A stretch of 64,000 nucleotides of DNA from Shewanella glacialimarina. Its GTDB lineage: Bacteria; Pseudomonadota; Gammaproteobacteria; Enterobacterales; Shewanellaceae. Position 1 is the first letter of the stretch. The number at the start of each line of letters is the position of its first letter. The stretch covers positions 3,472,001 to 3,536,000 of the forward strand of contig NZ_CP041216.1 of assembly GCF_020511155.1 (NCBI RefSeq). Direction: 5' to 3'. Position numbers and translations under genes: made by a program. The notes beneath the pieces are model-generated. The model was not told where the DNA came from. It made no database searches and saw nothing but the letters and a program-made list of their open reading frames with translations. This document shows, in pieces, positions 54,647 to 63,921 of the stretch.

Positions 54647-54961
54647 ATGTCGTATGAAATTTTAGTTGGCTTAGATATTTTAGATGAAGTGAAATACGAG
54701 GCTTATCGCGCAGCAATGAAGCCTATTTTAACATCCTATCTCGGGCATTTTGGCTATGATTTTAAGGTTTCAGAGGTTCTCATTGCCAAGGATGATAAAA
54801 GCATCAATCGGGTGTTTACCCTTAATTTCAAGAATAAAAATCGTATGGACGACTTTTTTACCGATGCACAATATCTAGAGGTTAAGCATAAATACTTTGA
54901 ACATTCTGTAGGTGATGTAACAATTATTTCGAGCTACGAACAACTTGACGCGCAAGGGTAA
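54647..54961 (+). CDS. DUF1330-like small protein
   Basis: A protein of 104 residues (110 if started at 54629) with the dimeric alpha-beta barrel pattern of DUF1330: YEAYRAAMKPILTSYLGHFGYDFKVSEVL, INRVFTLNF and the YLEVKHKYFEHSVGDVTII segment. It differs from the 49744 DUF1330 gene in sequence. It lies 58 bp before the TetR gene and may be in its operon. The function is unknown. Confidence 0.78.
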   Translation: MSYEILVGLDILDEVKYEAYRAAMKPILTSYLGHFGYDFKVSEVLIAKDDKSINRVFTLNFKNKNRMDDFFTDAQYLEVKHKYFEHSVGDVTIISSYEQLDAQG

Positions 54962-55018
54962 GTACACCCACTGTTAACACTGATCAATGCATTTATAAGT
55001 TATTTTTAAGGACGAATT

Positions 55019-55591
55019 TTGAGTAAAAAAAGAGCTCACCTGGTCGAGATTGCCCTCGAAGTTTTTTATCAAAATGGTATCAATGCCACTGGCATTAATG
55101 CGGTGTTGGAAAAAGCAAAAATTTCCAAAAGGACCTTATATTCCCACTTTACCAGTAAAGATGAACTGATTTTAGCGACCATAAATTTAAGACATGAGCA
55201 TTTTATGCAATGGCTAGTGTCGTTGATTCAAAATGCTGAAAGTCCAAAACAGGCAATAACTCAGATTTTTGTTGGGTTAGACGACTGGTTTAATGATAGA
55301 GCAACGGCTATTGGCCCCTTTCGAGGTTGTTACTTTATCAATACCAGTGTTGAGAGTGAGCTATTAAGCGAACCAATTGCAATTGCCTGTAAGAGCCATA
55401 AGGATGATGTTTACCAATTGCTGTTGAATATTGTGAAACCAATATGCACAGCGGATCAACAGGCAGAAAACCTTGCAGAGCAACTCTTGTTATTGAAAGA
55501 GGGAGCAATTGTTTCAGCTTTGGTCCAACATAAAAAAGATGCTATCAAACACGTTTTACCACTAATAAAACAACTGTTAGTGACGGATTAA
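55019..55591 (+). CDS. TetR-family transcriptional regulator
   Basis: A 190-residue regulator. The HTH is ALEVFYQNGINATGINAVLEKAKISKRTLYSHFTSKDELILAT (about 10-52), and the remainder is a helical ligand-binding domain. It starts with TTG 55019, preceded by AAGGA at good spacing. The palindrome at 53983-54038 is the nearest TetR-like operator, so VOC, HPP and this operon could be its targets. Confidence 0.9.
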   Translation: MSKKRAHLVEIALEVFYQNGINATGINAVLEKAKISKRTLYSHFTSKDELILATINLRHEHFMQWLVSLIQNAESPKQAITQIFVGLDDWFNDRATAIGPFRGCYFINTSVESELLSEPIAIACKSHKDDVYQLLLNIVKPICTADQQAENLAEQLLLLKEGAIVSALVQHKKDAIKHVLPLIKQLLVTD

Positions 55592-55858
55592 TCTCACAAT
55601 AAATAACATCAAGGTTAATGCCCTAACCCTGTTTCGTTCAGCTTGCTTAAGTTACTCATTTAATTGTTTTTGTATTTTACCGTACAACAGCATTAAGTAA
55701 AAAAACTTCTGATAGTCAAATCGCTGTAATTTTGAAATAAGCCGCAACTCGTACTCCCGCTTCAGCACCTTGGAGAATGCCTAATATGGGATAATATGGG
55801 GGATTCTAAGATGTACTGGTCGCTAATGATATTATTAAATTGTATTTATTGAGGATTT

Positions 55859-56743
55859 ATGAACGCAAAAGATATTAGTTTAGCAATATGCATAACCATG
55901 ATTTGGGGGCTTAACTTTTCAATAATAAAAATAGGCTTGGACTCTCTTGACCCATTTATTTTGACCGGCATTAGATTTCTGTTATGTGCCATTCCACTGG
56001 TATTTTTTATAAAAAAACCTGATGTTTCCATGGTCTACGTGGCTTTATACGGAGTGTTGTTCGGCGTCGGCTTGTGGGGCATGGTCACTTTAGGGATCTA
56101 TTTTGGGGTTTCTGCAGGGGTGGCTTCACTTGTGTTACAGATGAGTGCATTCTTAACCGTGATCATGGGAGTGTTTTTTTTGCAAGAAGAAGTCGATGCG
56201 ATTAAAATCGTCGGATTCTTACTCGCCCTTGTGGGTATATTTTTTATCAGTAACCTAGACGATGGTTCGATTTCCTACCTAGGTTTAATATTGGTTAGTG
56301 TAGGTGCGTTTTCGTGGAGTATCACCAATGTTATTGTTAAAAAATCAGGTGTCACAAGAGTTTTTTCTTTTGTTATTTATTCGAGTCTTTTTTCTCCATT
56401 GCCACTGTTCTTAATTGCATATTTAACACAAGGTGAAAGTGTTTTTACAAATTTCATGCAAGATATTAATTATCAAGCGCTGTTTTCAGTCGCATTTCAA
56501 GTGTATCCAACAACGCTATTTGGTTATTGGGCTTGGAATTTATTAATTAAAAAACATAATATTTCCAACGTTGCGCCATTATCACTTTTGGTACCCATTT
56601 TTGGCTTGCTGGGGTCATTTATTATACTCGATGAATCTATCGGAACTGATAAAGTTATTGCCTGTGCATTGATAATCAGTGGTTTGTTGGTTAGCTCATT
56701 TAGCAACAGAGTAAAGCAATATTTCAACAAGGTTGTGGTTTAG
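55859..56743 (+). CDS. EamA/DMT-family transporter
   Basis: A 294-residue protein with ten membrane helices and two EamA repeats (first MIWGLNFSIIKIGLDSLDPF, second VSVGAFSWSITNVIVKKSG). Members export metabolites such as amino acids. The length is usual. An SDR fragment begins 19 bp downstream, suggesting a former operon. Confidence 0.9.
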   Translation: MNAKDISLAICITMIWGLNFSIIKIGLDSLDPFILTGIRFLLCAIPLVFFIKKPDVSMVYVALYGVLFGVGLWGMVTLGIYFGVSAGVASLVLQMSAFLTVIMGVFFLQEEVDAIKIVGFLLALVGIFFISNLDDGSISYLGLILVSVGAFSWSITNVIVKKSGVTRVFSFVIYSSLFSPLPLFLIAYLTQGESVFTNFMQDINYQALFSVAFQVYPTTLFGYWAWNLLIKKHNISNVAPLSLLVPIFGLLGSFIILDESIGTDKVIACALIISGLLVSSFSNRVKQYFNKVVV

Positions 56744-56761
56744 ACAGATTATGGAGTATTT

Positions 56762-56923
56762 ATGAAAAAGATAGCATTAGTTACTGGCGGCAGTCGAGGG
56801 ATCGGTGCGGCGACAGCAAAACTCCTCGCCAAGCAAGGTTTTAGCGTTTGTATCAATTTCATTAAAAGTAAAATTGAGGCGAATCGGGTGGTAGCCGAAA
56901 TTCAAAGCCATGCTGAAAAATAG
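56762..56923 (+). pseudogene. Short-chain dehydrogenase/reductase fragment, 53 aa
   Basis: The frame encodes MKKIALVTGGSRGIGAATAKLLAKQG, the Rossmann nucleotide-binding start of an SDR, followed by VCINFIKSKIEANRVVAEIQ and a stop after 53 residues. The catalytic Ser-Tyr-Lys part is missing; the next gene begins 64 bp later. It is a truncated remnant. It was probably co-transcribed with the EamA gene. Confidence 0.88.
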
Positions 56924-56986
56924 CCGTTTACAAAGACCACCAAGTAAATTCAACATAAATCCATTTGGACATCTGGAGAGATCAAA

Positions 56987-58075
56987 TTGAATATAAAATT
57001 TTCATTTTTAGTATTAATGTGCATGTTTTTTTTAAACGCGTGTATGTCGACCGATGATAATGTGATTATTGATACTGGTATTAAAGCTACTTTACCAGAA
57101 ACAATAGACGCCTACCTAAATACAAACCTGAGTTCTGATGAACCTGGAATTAGCATTTTGGTTAGAAAAAATGGGGAGTTGATATACAAGAACGCTAAAG
57201 GACTTGCTAATAAATCAAATCGTACCCCAATCAGTCATGAAACAGGATTTAGATTAGCATCTATTAGCAAACCTTTTGTTGCCCTAGTAATAATGCAATT
57301 TTATGAACAAAAATCATTATTACTGGATGATTCTATTTTATCTTTCTTACCCGAATTACCGCAGGCATGGCAAGAAATTACAATTCATCAGTTATTGACA
57401 CACCGTTCAGGAATCCCCGACTTTTTAAATGATTTGCATCTTGAAAAAACAATCAATGATATTAACAATAAAGATGTACTCGATTACTTTGTTGGGAATA
57501 GTGAACTAGAATTTACTCCTGATAGTCAATCAAAGTACAGCAATAGTGGATATTTGTTATTAGCTGAAATTATAGAAAGAATCAGTGGTCAACGTTTTGA
57601 AGACTATATGATAAACAATTTTTTTATACAAAATGGTATGTTAAATAGTTACATCGCTGATGAATTTTCATTCCCAAATTCAACTGACGCCCTTAATTAT
57701 GCAGAGAACTTTCAGCTATGGGGGATGAATATTTATACTAACGGAAGTGATGGTCAAATATCGTCTATTGACGATATGGATATCTTTGTTCAATCCCTAT
57801 TAAGCAATTCAATCGTGTCAGCTGAAACATTAAATTTAATGAGAACGGTATATTCTAATCTTGAACAAGGTGATTATGGCTACGGTTTTTTTCGAGGGGC
57901 AAGGTTTGAAGACTCTTTTACAGCGGGCGGATCGATGGATAGTTTTAATTCAATACTTATTATAGAACCGGCAATAAAACTTGAATATATAGGCCTTAGT
58001 AATGGAGGAGAACTTACAGGTAATCATCTTAATAATATTTATGCGTTGATAAATCGTTTCTATCGGAACAACTAA
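56987..58075 (+). CDS. Serine hydrolase lipoprotein (beta-lactamase/PBP-like)
   Basis: A 362-residue lipoprotein (lipobox FLNAC, C19) with a beta-lactamase-like domain. The SxxK motif is S92-ISK95, followed by LLTHRSGIPDFL and the YSN motif in KYSNSGYLLLAEII. The KTG-like triad is GGS. It starts at TTG 56987 after GGAGAG. It is related to the 44931 protein only at fold level. It follows an SDR remnant and may stand at the join of a deletion. The substrate is unknown. Confidence 0.88.
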   Translation: MNIKFSFLVLMCMFFLNACMSTDDNVIIDTGIKATLPETIDAYLNTNLSSDEPGISILVRKNGELIYKNAKGLANKSNRTPISHETGFRLASISKPFVALVIMQFYEQKSLLLDDSILSFLPELPQAWQEITIHQLLTHRSGIPDFLNDLHLEKTINDINNKDVLDYFVGNSELEFTPDSQSKYSNSGYLLLAEIIERISGQRFEDYMINNFFIQNGMLNSYIADEFSFPNSTDALNYAENFQLWGMNIYTNGSDGQISSIDDMDIFVQSLLSNSIVSAETLNLMRTVYSNLEQGDYGYGFFRGARFEDSFTAGGSMDSFNSILIIEPAIKLEYIGLSNGGELTGNHLNNIYALINRFYRNN

Positions 58076-58356
58076 ATGAGTGTTCCGACAAAAATATCAT
58101 AAGTGGATTAAGGAAATTATTACAACATACATTGAAGAGTTATTTCTGAAATGCTAAAAGAATCAAAATTACACATAAGCAGTAGTATTTCTTTTAACGA
58201 CTTTAAAATAGAGTACATTTTTCTGGACCACTACAGACAGGCCTAATTGAACAACAGGTAGAGCAAATCTTTGTTTAGATAAATGAATATTTAAGCTACC
58301 AATCCATAAATATTTTTACCTAAAACAATAATCTTGCTCTTTTGTATCGACATTGA

Positions 58357-59484
58357 TTACATATCCAAACTTATCTTTACCACATCTTGACCTTCCACTG
58401 CTGCTGGCACTGCACAGCATAACAACACTTCATTGCCTTCAAGAAGAAACGAATGTTCGCTTTGATAACAAACGATACCTTCACTCAATGTCACTTTACA
58501 AGCGCCACATTGACCACTTCGACAGCCAAACTCTGGCGTAAGACCATGATTTTCAGCAAAATATAATAACGAACCATCTTCTGGTGACCAAGCTTGTTCA
58601 ACCTTTGACTGAGTAAATTCGATTATCGCCGCGGCAGCTTGAGGTGTTTGCATAAAGCCAGTACTGGCGATGTTAATTTCTCTAACTAATGACGCAGGTC
58701 CAAACTCTTCCGCATAGATCCGCTTATCAACAACACCTAGCTTGCGCAGCATGTCATACATATTTTGCATAAACCCTGCAGGACCACAGAGATAATAATC
58801 ATAGTCATCCAAAGGCAACACTGACTGTAATAAAGAAGCCGAAATACGCCCACTGTGGTGAAAATCATGCCCTGGAATGGCAATATTGTCAGCTTGAGTT
58901 AATGCCCAGAAGGTATTGATATGGCCACCACTTAACTGGGAAATCTCGTTCAATTCATCAAAGAATGCCCGCTGTGCCATATTTTTCGCTGAAACAAAAA
59001 TACTCATCGGCCGTATTGAGCGCGTTCTAATCCCGGTATTAAGCGCATCGCGTGCCATGGAGATCATCGGAGTTATGCCCACACCGCCAGCTAACAATAC
59101 AGCTGGGCGCTGTTCATTGCTATCGAAGACAAAACCACCTCTTGGAGCTTTGGCAAAAAGTGTATCCCCTACTTTAAGCGTATTGTGAATGTAATTGGAA
59201 AAAACGCCATCAGGGTTACTCGATGTTGTTTGTTCGAGTTTGACACTAAGACGATATTCGGGGTCGGCAGGCGCACTAGATAATGTATAGGTACGAATAT
59301 GCTCTTTGCCGCTGATATTCGCTTGAATGGTAAGAAACTGACCAGGTTGAAATTTAGGCAGCACGCCACTATCACTGGTCAAATAAACCGATTTAATTGA
59401 CGAGCTTTCACTGACAATTTTGCTGATACGGTAGCTTAACCAACTGTCGCGTTGATTTACTGCATTTTGCTGTTGTTCAGCCTC
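58357..59484 (-). CDS. FNR-like reductase with a C-terminal 2Fe-2S domain (second half of a split fusion)
   Basis: About 375 residues: an FAD-binding barrel (PGQFLTIQAN, RTYTLSSAP), an NAD-binding domain (LLAGGVGITPMISMARDA, YYLCGPAGFM) and a plant-type ferredoxin domain with cysteines in GCRSGQCGACKVTL and LLCCAVPA. The FAD domain needs residues encoded before the first possible start (TTG 59382): the open frame begins with SWLSYRISKIVSESSSIKS and continues back to the TGA of the upstream gene, where no ATG, GTG or TTG is available. Reading GTG-T-GAG with a +1 shift joins both into one protein of about 690 residues. It is therefore either a frameshift mutation or recoding. Confidence 0.82.
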   Translation of the reverse strand, partial: EAEQQQNAVNQRDSWLSYRISKIVSESSSIKSVYLTSDSGVLPKFQPGQFLTIQANISGKEHIRTYTLSSAPADPEYRLSVKLEQTTSSNPDGVFSNYIHNTLKVGDTLFAKAPRGGFVFDSNEQRPAVLLAGGVGITPMISMARDALNTGIRTRSIRPMSIFVSAKNMAQRAFFDELNEISQLSGGHINTFWALTQADNIAIPGHDFHHSGRISASLLQSVLPLDDYDYYLCGPAGFMQNMYDMLRKLGVVDKRIYAEEFGPASLVREINIASTGFMQTPQAAAAIIEFTQSKVEQAWSPEDGSLLYFAENHGLTPEFGCRSGQCGACKVTLSEGIVCYQSEHSFLLEGNEVLLCCAVPAAVEGQDVVKISLDM

Positions 59485-60430
59485 ACACCAAGTCCCTGTC
59501 AGCAGAATATTCTGTTAGTTTCCAGCGCAGTGGTAAGCCATTATTAATGCGTCGCCCTTGATGAATATGAAATTTCCATAAACGCTGTGCACCTTCAAAA
59601 AATTCGGTCTCTTCAGATTCCCATATCAATTCGACATGGCCCGTAAGAGTTAATAAGTCGCCACGTTCAAAATCGACAAACAATAGCCCAGCTTTGGGGT
59701 TTTCAATAAAGTTCCCAAAGGTATTAAAATGAAAATTCCCGACATAATCAGGGATGGTTAATGTGGTTTCATTATCTACCCTGATAAACCCTGGCTTGCC
59801 ACCACGATGAGATACATCAGCGCCATTGCTCGGTGCATCACCGCCATCATCATGATGGCTAGCTACAAAAAAGGTATCGGCGTTTTCGATTAGCTGGCGT
59901 GCCCTATCATCAATGTTGCTCAGCATTTCAACACTTGACTTGGGCATCATTTCAGCTGGAATCTTTTCTAATTCGCGAATTTGAATATATTGTGGGCAAT
60001 TGCCAAATGACTGGTTAACTGCAATTTTTATACTGTTTTCACCAACCGATGTGATTTTTGCAGCCAATCGATTTCTTCGGCGTGTAGTAAGTTCAATCCC
60101 CAACAAACCTAGTTTCACATTGGGTTTTAGTGAATCTGCTAGTGGGTCACCTTTGACTGGGGTGCTACGTATGTCCAGTGTCTTGGCATCTTGGCTCACC
60201 ATAAAGCCGGGTTCACCAAATAACATAGATGCCCAAGGCCAGCCTTTATCATCTGCGTGGCCAACTAAAATAAACGGCAATTGTTGATAAAATGCTCGAT
60301 GTTGATCGGGCATATGATCACGAACAACCCGTTTGCCAAATTGCTCCATCTTATCGCGCACGCCTAAACGTGATTGAATAGTTTGCTCGCCAGAATGAAA
60401 AGGTGACTGTGATGAGTTTTCTGATGTCAT
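59483..60430 (-). CDS. PNPOx-like flavin-nucleotide-binding protein (first half of a split fusion)
   Basis: A 315-residue protein with a pyridoxamine-5'-phosphate-oxidase-like split barrel (FILVGHADDKGWPWASMLFGEPGFM, PDYVGNFHFNTFGNF, GLLFVDFERGDLLTLTGHVELIW), of the COG3576 type. In many bacteria this is fused to a ferredoxin-NAD reductase, which here lies in the +1 frame right after the TGA. I chose ATG 60430 (MTSENSSQ) over a longer frame. The complete protein would pass electrons from NAD(P)H through FAD and 2Fe-2S to a flavin or substrate in this domain. Confidence 0.82.
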   Translation of the reverse strand: MTSENSSQSPFHSGEQTIQSRLGVRDKMEQFGKRVVRDHMPDQHRAFYQQLPFILVGHADDKGWPWASMLFGEPGFMVSQDAKTLDIRSTPVKGDPLADSLKPNVKLGLLGIELTTRRRNRLAAKITSVGENSIKIAVNQSFGNCPQYIQIRELEKIPAEMMPKSSVEMLSNIDDRARQLIENADTFFVASHHDDGGDAPSNGADVSHRGGKPGFIRVDNETTLTIPDYVGNFHFNTFGNFIENPKAGLLFVDFERGDLLTLTGHVELIWESEETEFFEGAQRLWKFHIHQGRRINNGLPLRWKLTEYSADRDLV

Positions 60431-60601
60431 ATTCAACCGACCTATTGTGCGCCCAACTTGGACGATATGCGTTATTAACTGTGAAGATACTGAGTGAACG
60501 GCCCTCTTCACAAACCATGTAATGTACAAAAAAACTATAATTGAGTGCTAAAAAAATGAACCCCGCCATAAATTACCATCGGCGAGTCATTGACAATAAG
60601 T

Positions 60602-60814
60602 TCAGCACTGGCGGCCATCACTGACATTAATCATGTTCTGCATAGTGGCATAGTCGATTTGTGCTAACACCTCTAACGGAAAAAAACCATAGTCCACCTC
60701 TGAAACAACAATGCGCTGACAAGCATTAACTCCTGAAAATTTACCGACATACCAATCTGTTACACGATTGATTAAGCCACCTAACAACACACTCTCTTTT
60801 AAAAATGATTTCAT
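60602..60814 (-). CDS. Hypothetical protein, 70 aa
   Basis: I do not recognise this gene. From ATG 60814 it encodes 70 residues (MKSFLKESVLLGGLINRVTDWYVGKFSG...), slightly hydrophobic at the start but without a clear signal. An ATG 57 bases further upstream would add a basic extension. It lies between GST and the PNPOx-like gene on the same strand, so it may be part of a common transcript. No function is proposed. Confidence 0.5.
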   Translation of the reverse strand: MKSFLKESVLLGGLINRVTDWYVGKFSGVNACQRIVVSEVDYGFFPLEVLAQIDYATMQNMINVSDGRQC

Positions 60815-60892
60815 GATTTTTCTCAACAGTTTAGCATTCCGAGAAGTTTTACAAGTAACTTCTCGGAACACATTGGCTTAACTCATATCGCT

Positions 60893-61516
60893 TTAAGCTC
60901 TAAGGCCAACAGCACTGGTTACCATTGGCACAAAACCAGCTAGCGCTTCGATGCGAGCAAGCCAAGCATTAATATGTGGATAATTATCCAAAGACACATT
61001 GCCCTCAGGTGCATGGGCGATATAGGTATAATTAGCAATATCCGCAATCGTTGGCTTATCACCAACTAACCATGACTTTCCATTTAAATGTGCATCGATA
61101 AGTGTCAATATGCTATGAGAAGCGCTAATTGTGCTTACAGGATCCATTTTTGCACTGAACAAGGTTATTAGGCGTGCTGCTGCGGGTCCGGAAGCCACTC
61201 TGCCGGCGGCAACAGATAAAAAGCGTTGTACTTCAGCTGCGGCAACAAGGTTTTCAGGCAACCAGGTGCTGGTAGTGTCATATTTTTTAGCTAGATAAAA
61301 TATGATTGCGTTTGAATCACTTAGTGTGACATCACCATCAACTAAAACCGGCACTTGGCCAAAAGTATTTTTGGCTAAAAAGTCAGCTTTTTTTTGCGCA
61401 CCACTCATCAGATCTACATCGACAATATTAGCCTTTAACCCAAGAATGGATAAAAAAAACTCAACGCGATGCGCATGGCCTGAAAGTGGGTGACGGTATA
61501 AAGTAATGTTAGACAT
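60893..61516 (-). CDS. Glutathione S-transferase
   Basis: A 207-residue full-length GST: an N-terminal thioredoxin-fold domain (1-80; YRHPLSGHAHRVEFFL with the active-site Ser7-type region, QVPVLVDGDVTLSDSNAIIFYLA with the cis-Pro and the SNAI glutathione loop) and a C-terminal helical domain (DAHLNGKSWLVGDKPTIADI). The ribosome site GGAGC precedes the ATG. It lies 44 bp downstream of a glutaredoxin gene on the same strand. Both act on glutathione adducts or disulfides. Confidence 0.93.
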   Translation of the reverse strand: MSNITLYRHPLSGHAHRVEFFLSILGLKANIVDVDLMSGAQKKADFLAKNTFGQVPVLVDGDVTLSDSNAIIFYLAKKYDTTSTWLPENLVAAAEVQRFLSVAAGRVASGPAAARLITLFSAKMDPVSTISASHSILTLIDAHLNGKSWLVGDKPTIADIANYTYIAHAPEGNVSLDNYPHINAWLARIEALAGFVPMVTSAVGLRA

Positions 61517-61560
61517 AATTTTTGCTCCTAGTTAGGTATTTTATTACAGTATGATAACGT

Positions 61561-61815
61561 TCAAATTGGCAATCTTTGTTGCCGATCCAGTGTTAAAACT
61601 TCTTCGAATCCTCCCATCGATATCTCATCAATGAATACCTGTGGAAAGTTTCTTGCTTTTGTACGGCAGCGCAGCTCTTGCATCCGATGAGGTTCGGCAT
61701 ACACATCGTAATAGCGATACGCTACTTGCTTTGAGTCAAATAACCGTTTGACCATCGAACAGTAGGCGCAACCTGGTCGTCCATAAATTTCTACTTTTGC
61801 CATTGTGTGTGCCAT
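61561..61815 (-). CDS. Glutaredoxin
   Basis: An 84-residue glutaredoxin with the redox motif CAYC (C16-C19) and the cis-Pro in FPQVFIDEISMGG. It reduces protein or glutathione mixed disulfides. Starts at 61815 or 61803 are both possible. It heads the GST pair and is divergent from a LysR regulator. Confidence 0.92.
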   Translation of the reverse strand: MAHTMAKVEIYGRPGCAYCSMVKRLFDSKQVAYRYYDVYAEPHRMQELRCRTKARNFPQVFIDEISMGGFEEVLTLDRQQRLPI

Positions 61816-61928
61816 CAATTCTCTGCGCCTGCAGTAGCTTATGTTTCGCTGGTGACCATTATCATTTAAGTTGAATTGTTGATAAATAGTGATACCATTG
61901 AATAATTATCAATATGATGTTGACAGTA

Positions 61929-62816
61929 ATGGATTCTTTAGATGGTTTAAAAACGGTAATTGCCGTGGTTGAAACGGGCTCATTTACTACAGCAAGTGAA
62001 CGGTTGATGATCTCAAAAGCATTAGTCAGTAAATATGTGGGAGAGGTCGAAGACAAACTTGGCGTGCGATTATTCAATAGAACTACTCGCCGTTTAGCCT
62101 TAACAGATGCTGGCAAAACTTATTACGAACGAGCACTGCCTTTAGTCGAAGAATATGAGGAATTACTCGACTCAGTAACAGGTGAGCAATCTGCACCTAA
62201 AGGAAAACTAAAGATAAGTGTTCCGGTGACGTTTGGCGAAATGCAACTGTCACCTGTGATTAATAAATTTCTCACAACTTATCCTGATATTCAGGTGAAC
62301 ATACAATTAACCGATAGGCGCATTGATATGCTTGAAGAAGGTGTTGATGTGGTTATTCGTATTGGTGGGGTTGATGATTCAAATATGGTCGCGCGCCAAA
62401 TAAACACCTACCCATTAATACTCTGTGCTTCTCCAGCTTACCTTGACCAACATGGATACCCTAAAACACCGAACGACATCACTAGCCACTCTTGTATTGT
62501 CGATAGTAATTTCCGCATTGGGAAACAATGGCCACTAGTCTCACCAAACGGCACAGTCGAAAGTATTGAAGTAACCACAAGAGTTTCGGCTAATAGCCCT
62601 AGAGCGGTAATGGAAATTGCGAAATCTGGTGGTGGAATAGCATTAATACCTGAGTTCATCGTGCAAGATACAATAGCACAGGGCTTGTTGGTTGAAGTAT
62701 TGCCTGGCTATACCACTCTTGAGTTTGGTTTATTCGCGATATTCCCTCATAGGCGCTATTTGTCCAAAAAAATTCGTTGTTTTATTGATTTTATGATTGA
62801 TGAGTTTTCAAGCTGA
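61929..62816 (+). CDS. LysR-family transcriptional regulator
   Basis: A LysR regulator of 295 residues (300 if started at 61914). The HTH is VVETGSFTTASERLMISKALVSKYVGEVEDKLGVRLFNRTTRRL, followed by the substrate-binding domain. Its length and the VRLFNRTTR segment are typical of the DmlR/AaeR branch. It is divergent from the glutaredoxin-GST pair across about 110 bp and is the likely regulator of this pair. Confidence 0.9.
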   Translation: MDSLDGLKTVIAVVETGSFTTASERLMISKALVSKYVGEVEDKLGVRLFNRTTRRLALTDAGKTYYERALPLVEEYEELLDSVTGEQSAPKGKLKISVPVTFGEMQLSPVINKFLTTYPDIQVNIQLTDRRIDMLEEGVDVVIRIGGVDDSNMVARQINTYPLILCASPAYLDQHGYPKTPNDITSHSCIVDSNFRIGKQWPLVSPNGTVESIEVTTRVSANSPRAVMEIAKSGGGIALIPEFIVQDTIAQGLLVEVLPGYTTLEFGLFAIFPHRRYLSKKIRCFIDFMIDEFSS

Positions 62817-62898
62817 TCCAAGTAATTCATTCACCTTCACACTATGGCAATGATCTGTTGCTTAGCAATTGCTTTATTGGCTCATACTTCGGTTTTGC

Positions 62899-63039
62899 AT
62901 GGGGCAGCTCACTCAAGGTAACCGCAAGAGCTTCACCTATGATCCTACAGAACAGTTCATGAGCCTCTCGATTTCTAGCGCCGTTAAGACGACGAAAGAT
63001 CTAATAGTGAAGATAATATACCCGAGCCGTCTTGTATGA
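62899..63039 (+). pseudogene. Possible HipA N-terminal remnant, 46 aa
   Basis: A short frame encodes MGQLTQGNRKSFTYDPTEQF followed by MSLSISSAV and a stop. GxLT...F.YDP...LSLS resembles the start of HipA-like kinases, but the match is short and could be chance. It precedes an Xre/ParS-type antitoxin remnant, a plausible setting for toxin-antitoxin decay. The rest of 62817-63166 shows nothing else. Confidence 0.25.
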
Positions 63040-63166
63040 TCCGATTTTATGAAAAATAGGTTCGCTGCTATCAAAATTTTTTTAATCATTTACCAAAGTG
63101 TTGGCATTTCGCAAAATTAACTGATGTACAACATTATACTCCAAATGTGACACCTTTTTTACTTGA

Positions 63167-63565
63167 CTACCACACGTAGTTCTTTCTGCGAGCAATGGGG
63201 TTATTTTAATCCAAGAGATCGAGAATGGCCTTTCTCTAAATGTTGTGGATCAAACAACAAAAGAGCTCAATATATGTCGACCTTTGCTACTCAAACGAAT
63301 CGGCATTATGCGTACTTATTTTTCTCGGCGCAAAATCAGTGGCAAACTGACCAGTGTAGAAAGCGAACGTCTTGTACATTTTATACCTGTGGTCGATTCT
63401 GCAATCAAGCTAATGGGCGGTGATAGCAAAGGGCTATCAAAATGGCTTGTAGAGCCAACTTTAAATATGAATGATAAATTACCAGCTGGCTTAATATATA
63501 CTGAAACTGGGGCTCTAGAGGTGATGCAATTGATAGAACTAACTCGTCATGGAGTATTCAGCTAA
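63167..63565 (+). CDS. Xre/MbcA/ParS-type antitoxin (DUF2384), probable orphan
   Basis: The open frame starts after a TGA at 63164-63166 and encodes up to 132 residues: LIQEIENGLSLNVVDQTTKELNICRPLLLKRIGI, an HTH region (RTYFSRRKISGKLTSVESERL), then the toxin-binding C-terminus (GGDSKGLSKWLVEPTLNMNDKLPAGLIYTETGALEVMQLIELTRHGVFS) that is typical of DUF2384 antitoxins. No ATG or strong start is visible at the N-terminus; the first usable GTG is at 63245, so the gene may have lost its start. The usual RES-domain toxin does not follow: the downstream 350 bp hold a tandem repeat and a tRNA gene. Confidence 0.7.
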   Translation, partial: LPHVVLSASNGVILIQEIENGLSLNVVDQTTKELNICRPLLLKRIGIMRTYFSRRKISGKLTSVESERLVHFIPVVDSAIKLMGGDSKGLSKWLVEPTLNMNDKLPAGLIYTETGALEVMQLIELTRHGVFS

Positions 63566-63572
63566 TATTTGT

Positions 63573-63612
63573 GAGGCTTTGAGGCTTTGAGGCTTTGAGG
63601 CTTTGAGGCTTT
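63573..63612. repeat. Five tandem copies of the 8-bp unit GAGGCTTT
   Basis: GAGGCTTT repeats exactly five times right after the antitoxin frame stop. The unit is not a multiple of three. Between here and the terminator at 63889 there is AT-rich DNA without a supported feature. Confidence 0.92.
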
Positions 63613-63888
63613 TTAGCAAGTTGCTAGCCAACTTCTCTTCATTACTGAAATACAATAAAGCGGTACTATTCATCAATTCAGATCATTAACTTAGTCTAAT
63701 TTCAAAACCTAAATTAAGCAGAAATGACAGTAATTATGATGAGACTCTAAATCTAGATAAGGTTCAATTTTGTATTATGGGCACCATTGGGTCAACGTTT
63801 GGTCACCGAGCACAAATACGCGAAGTTTAGATTTATCTATTTAAATGATAATAGAGAGAAATAAAAGCTAGAGAAGCTTGAAAAGACA

Positions 63889-63914
63889 AAGGCCTAGCAT
63901 AAATGCTAGGCCTT
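63889..63914 (-). terminator. Terminator of the tRNA-Trp gene
   Basis: AAGGCCTAGCAT-AA-ATGCTAGGCCTT is a perfect 12-bp stem with a two-base centre, followed on the minus strand by TTGTCTTTTC. It lies 8 bases past the tRNA 3' end. Confidence 0.85.
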
Positions 63915-63921
63915 CTAAATT

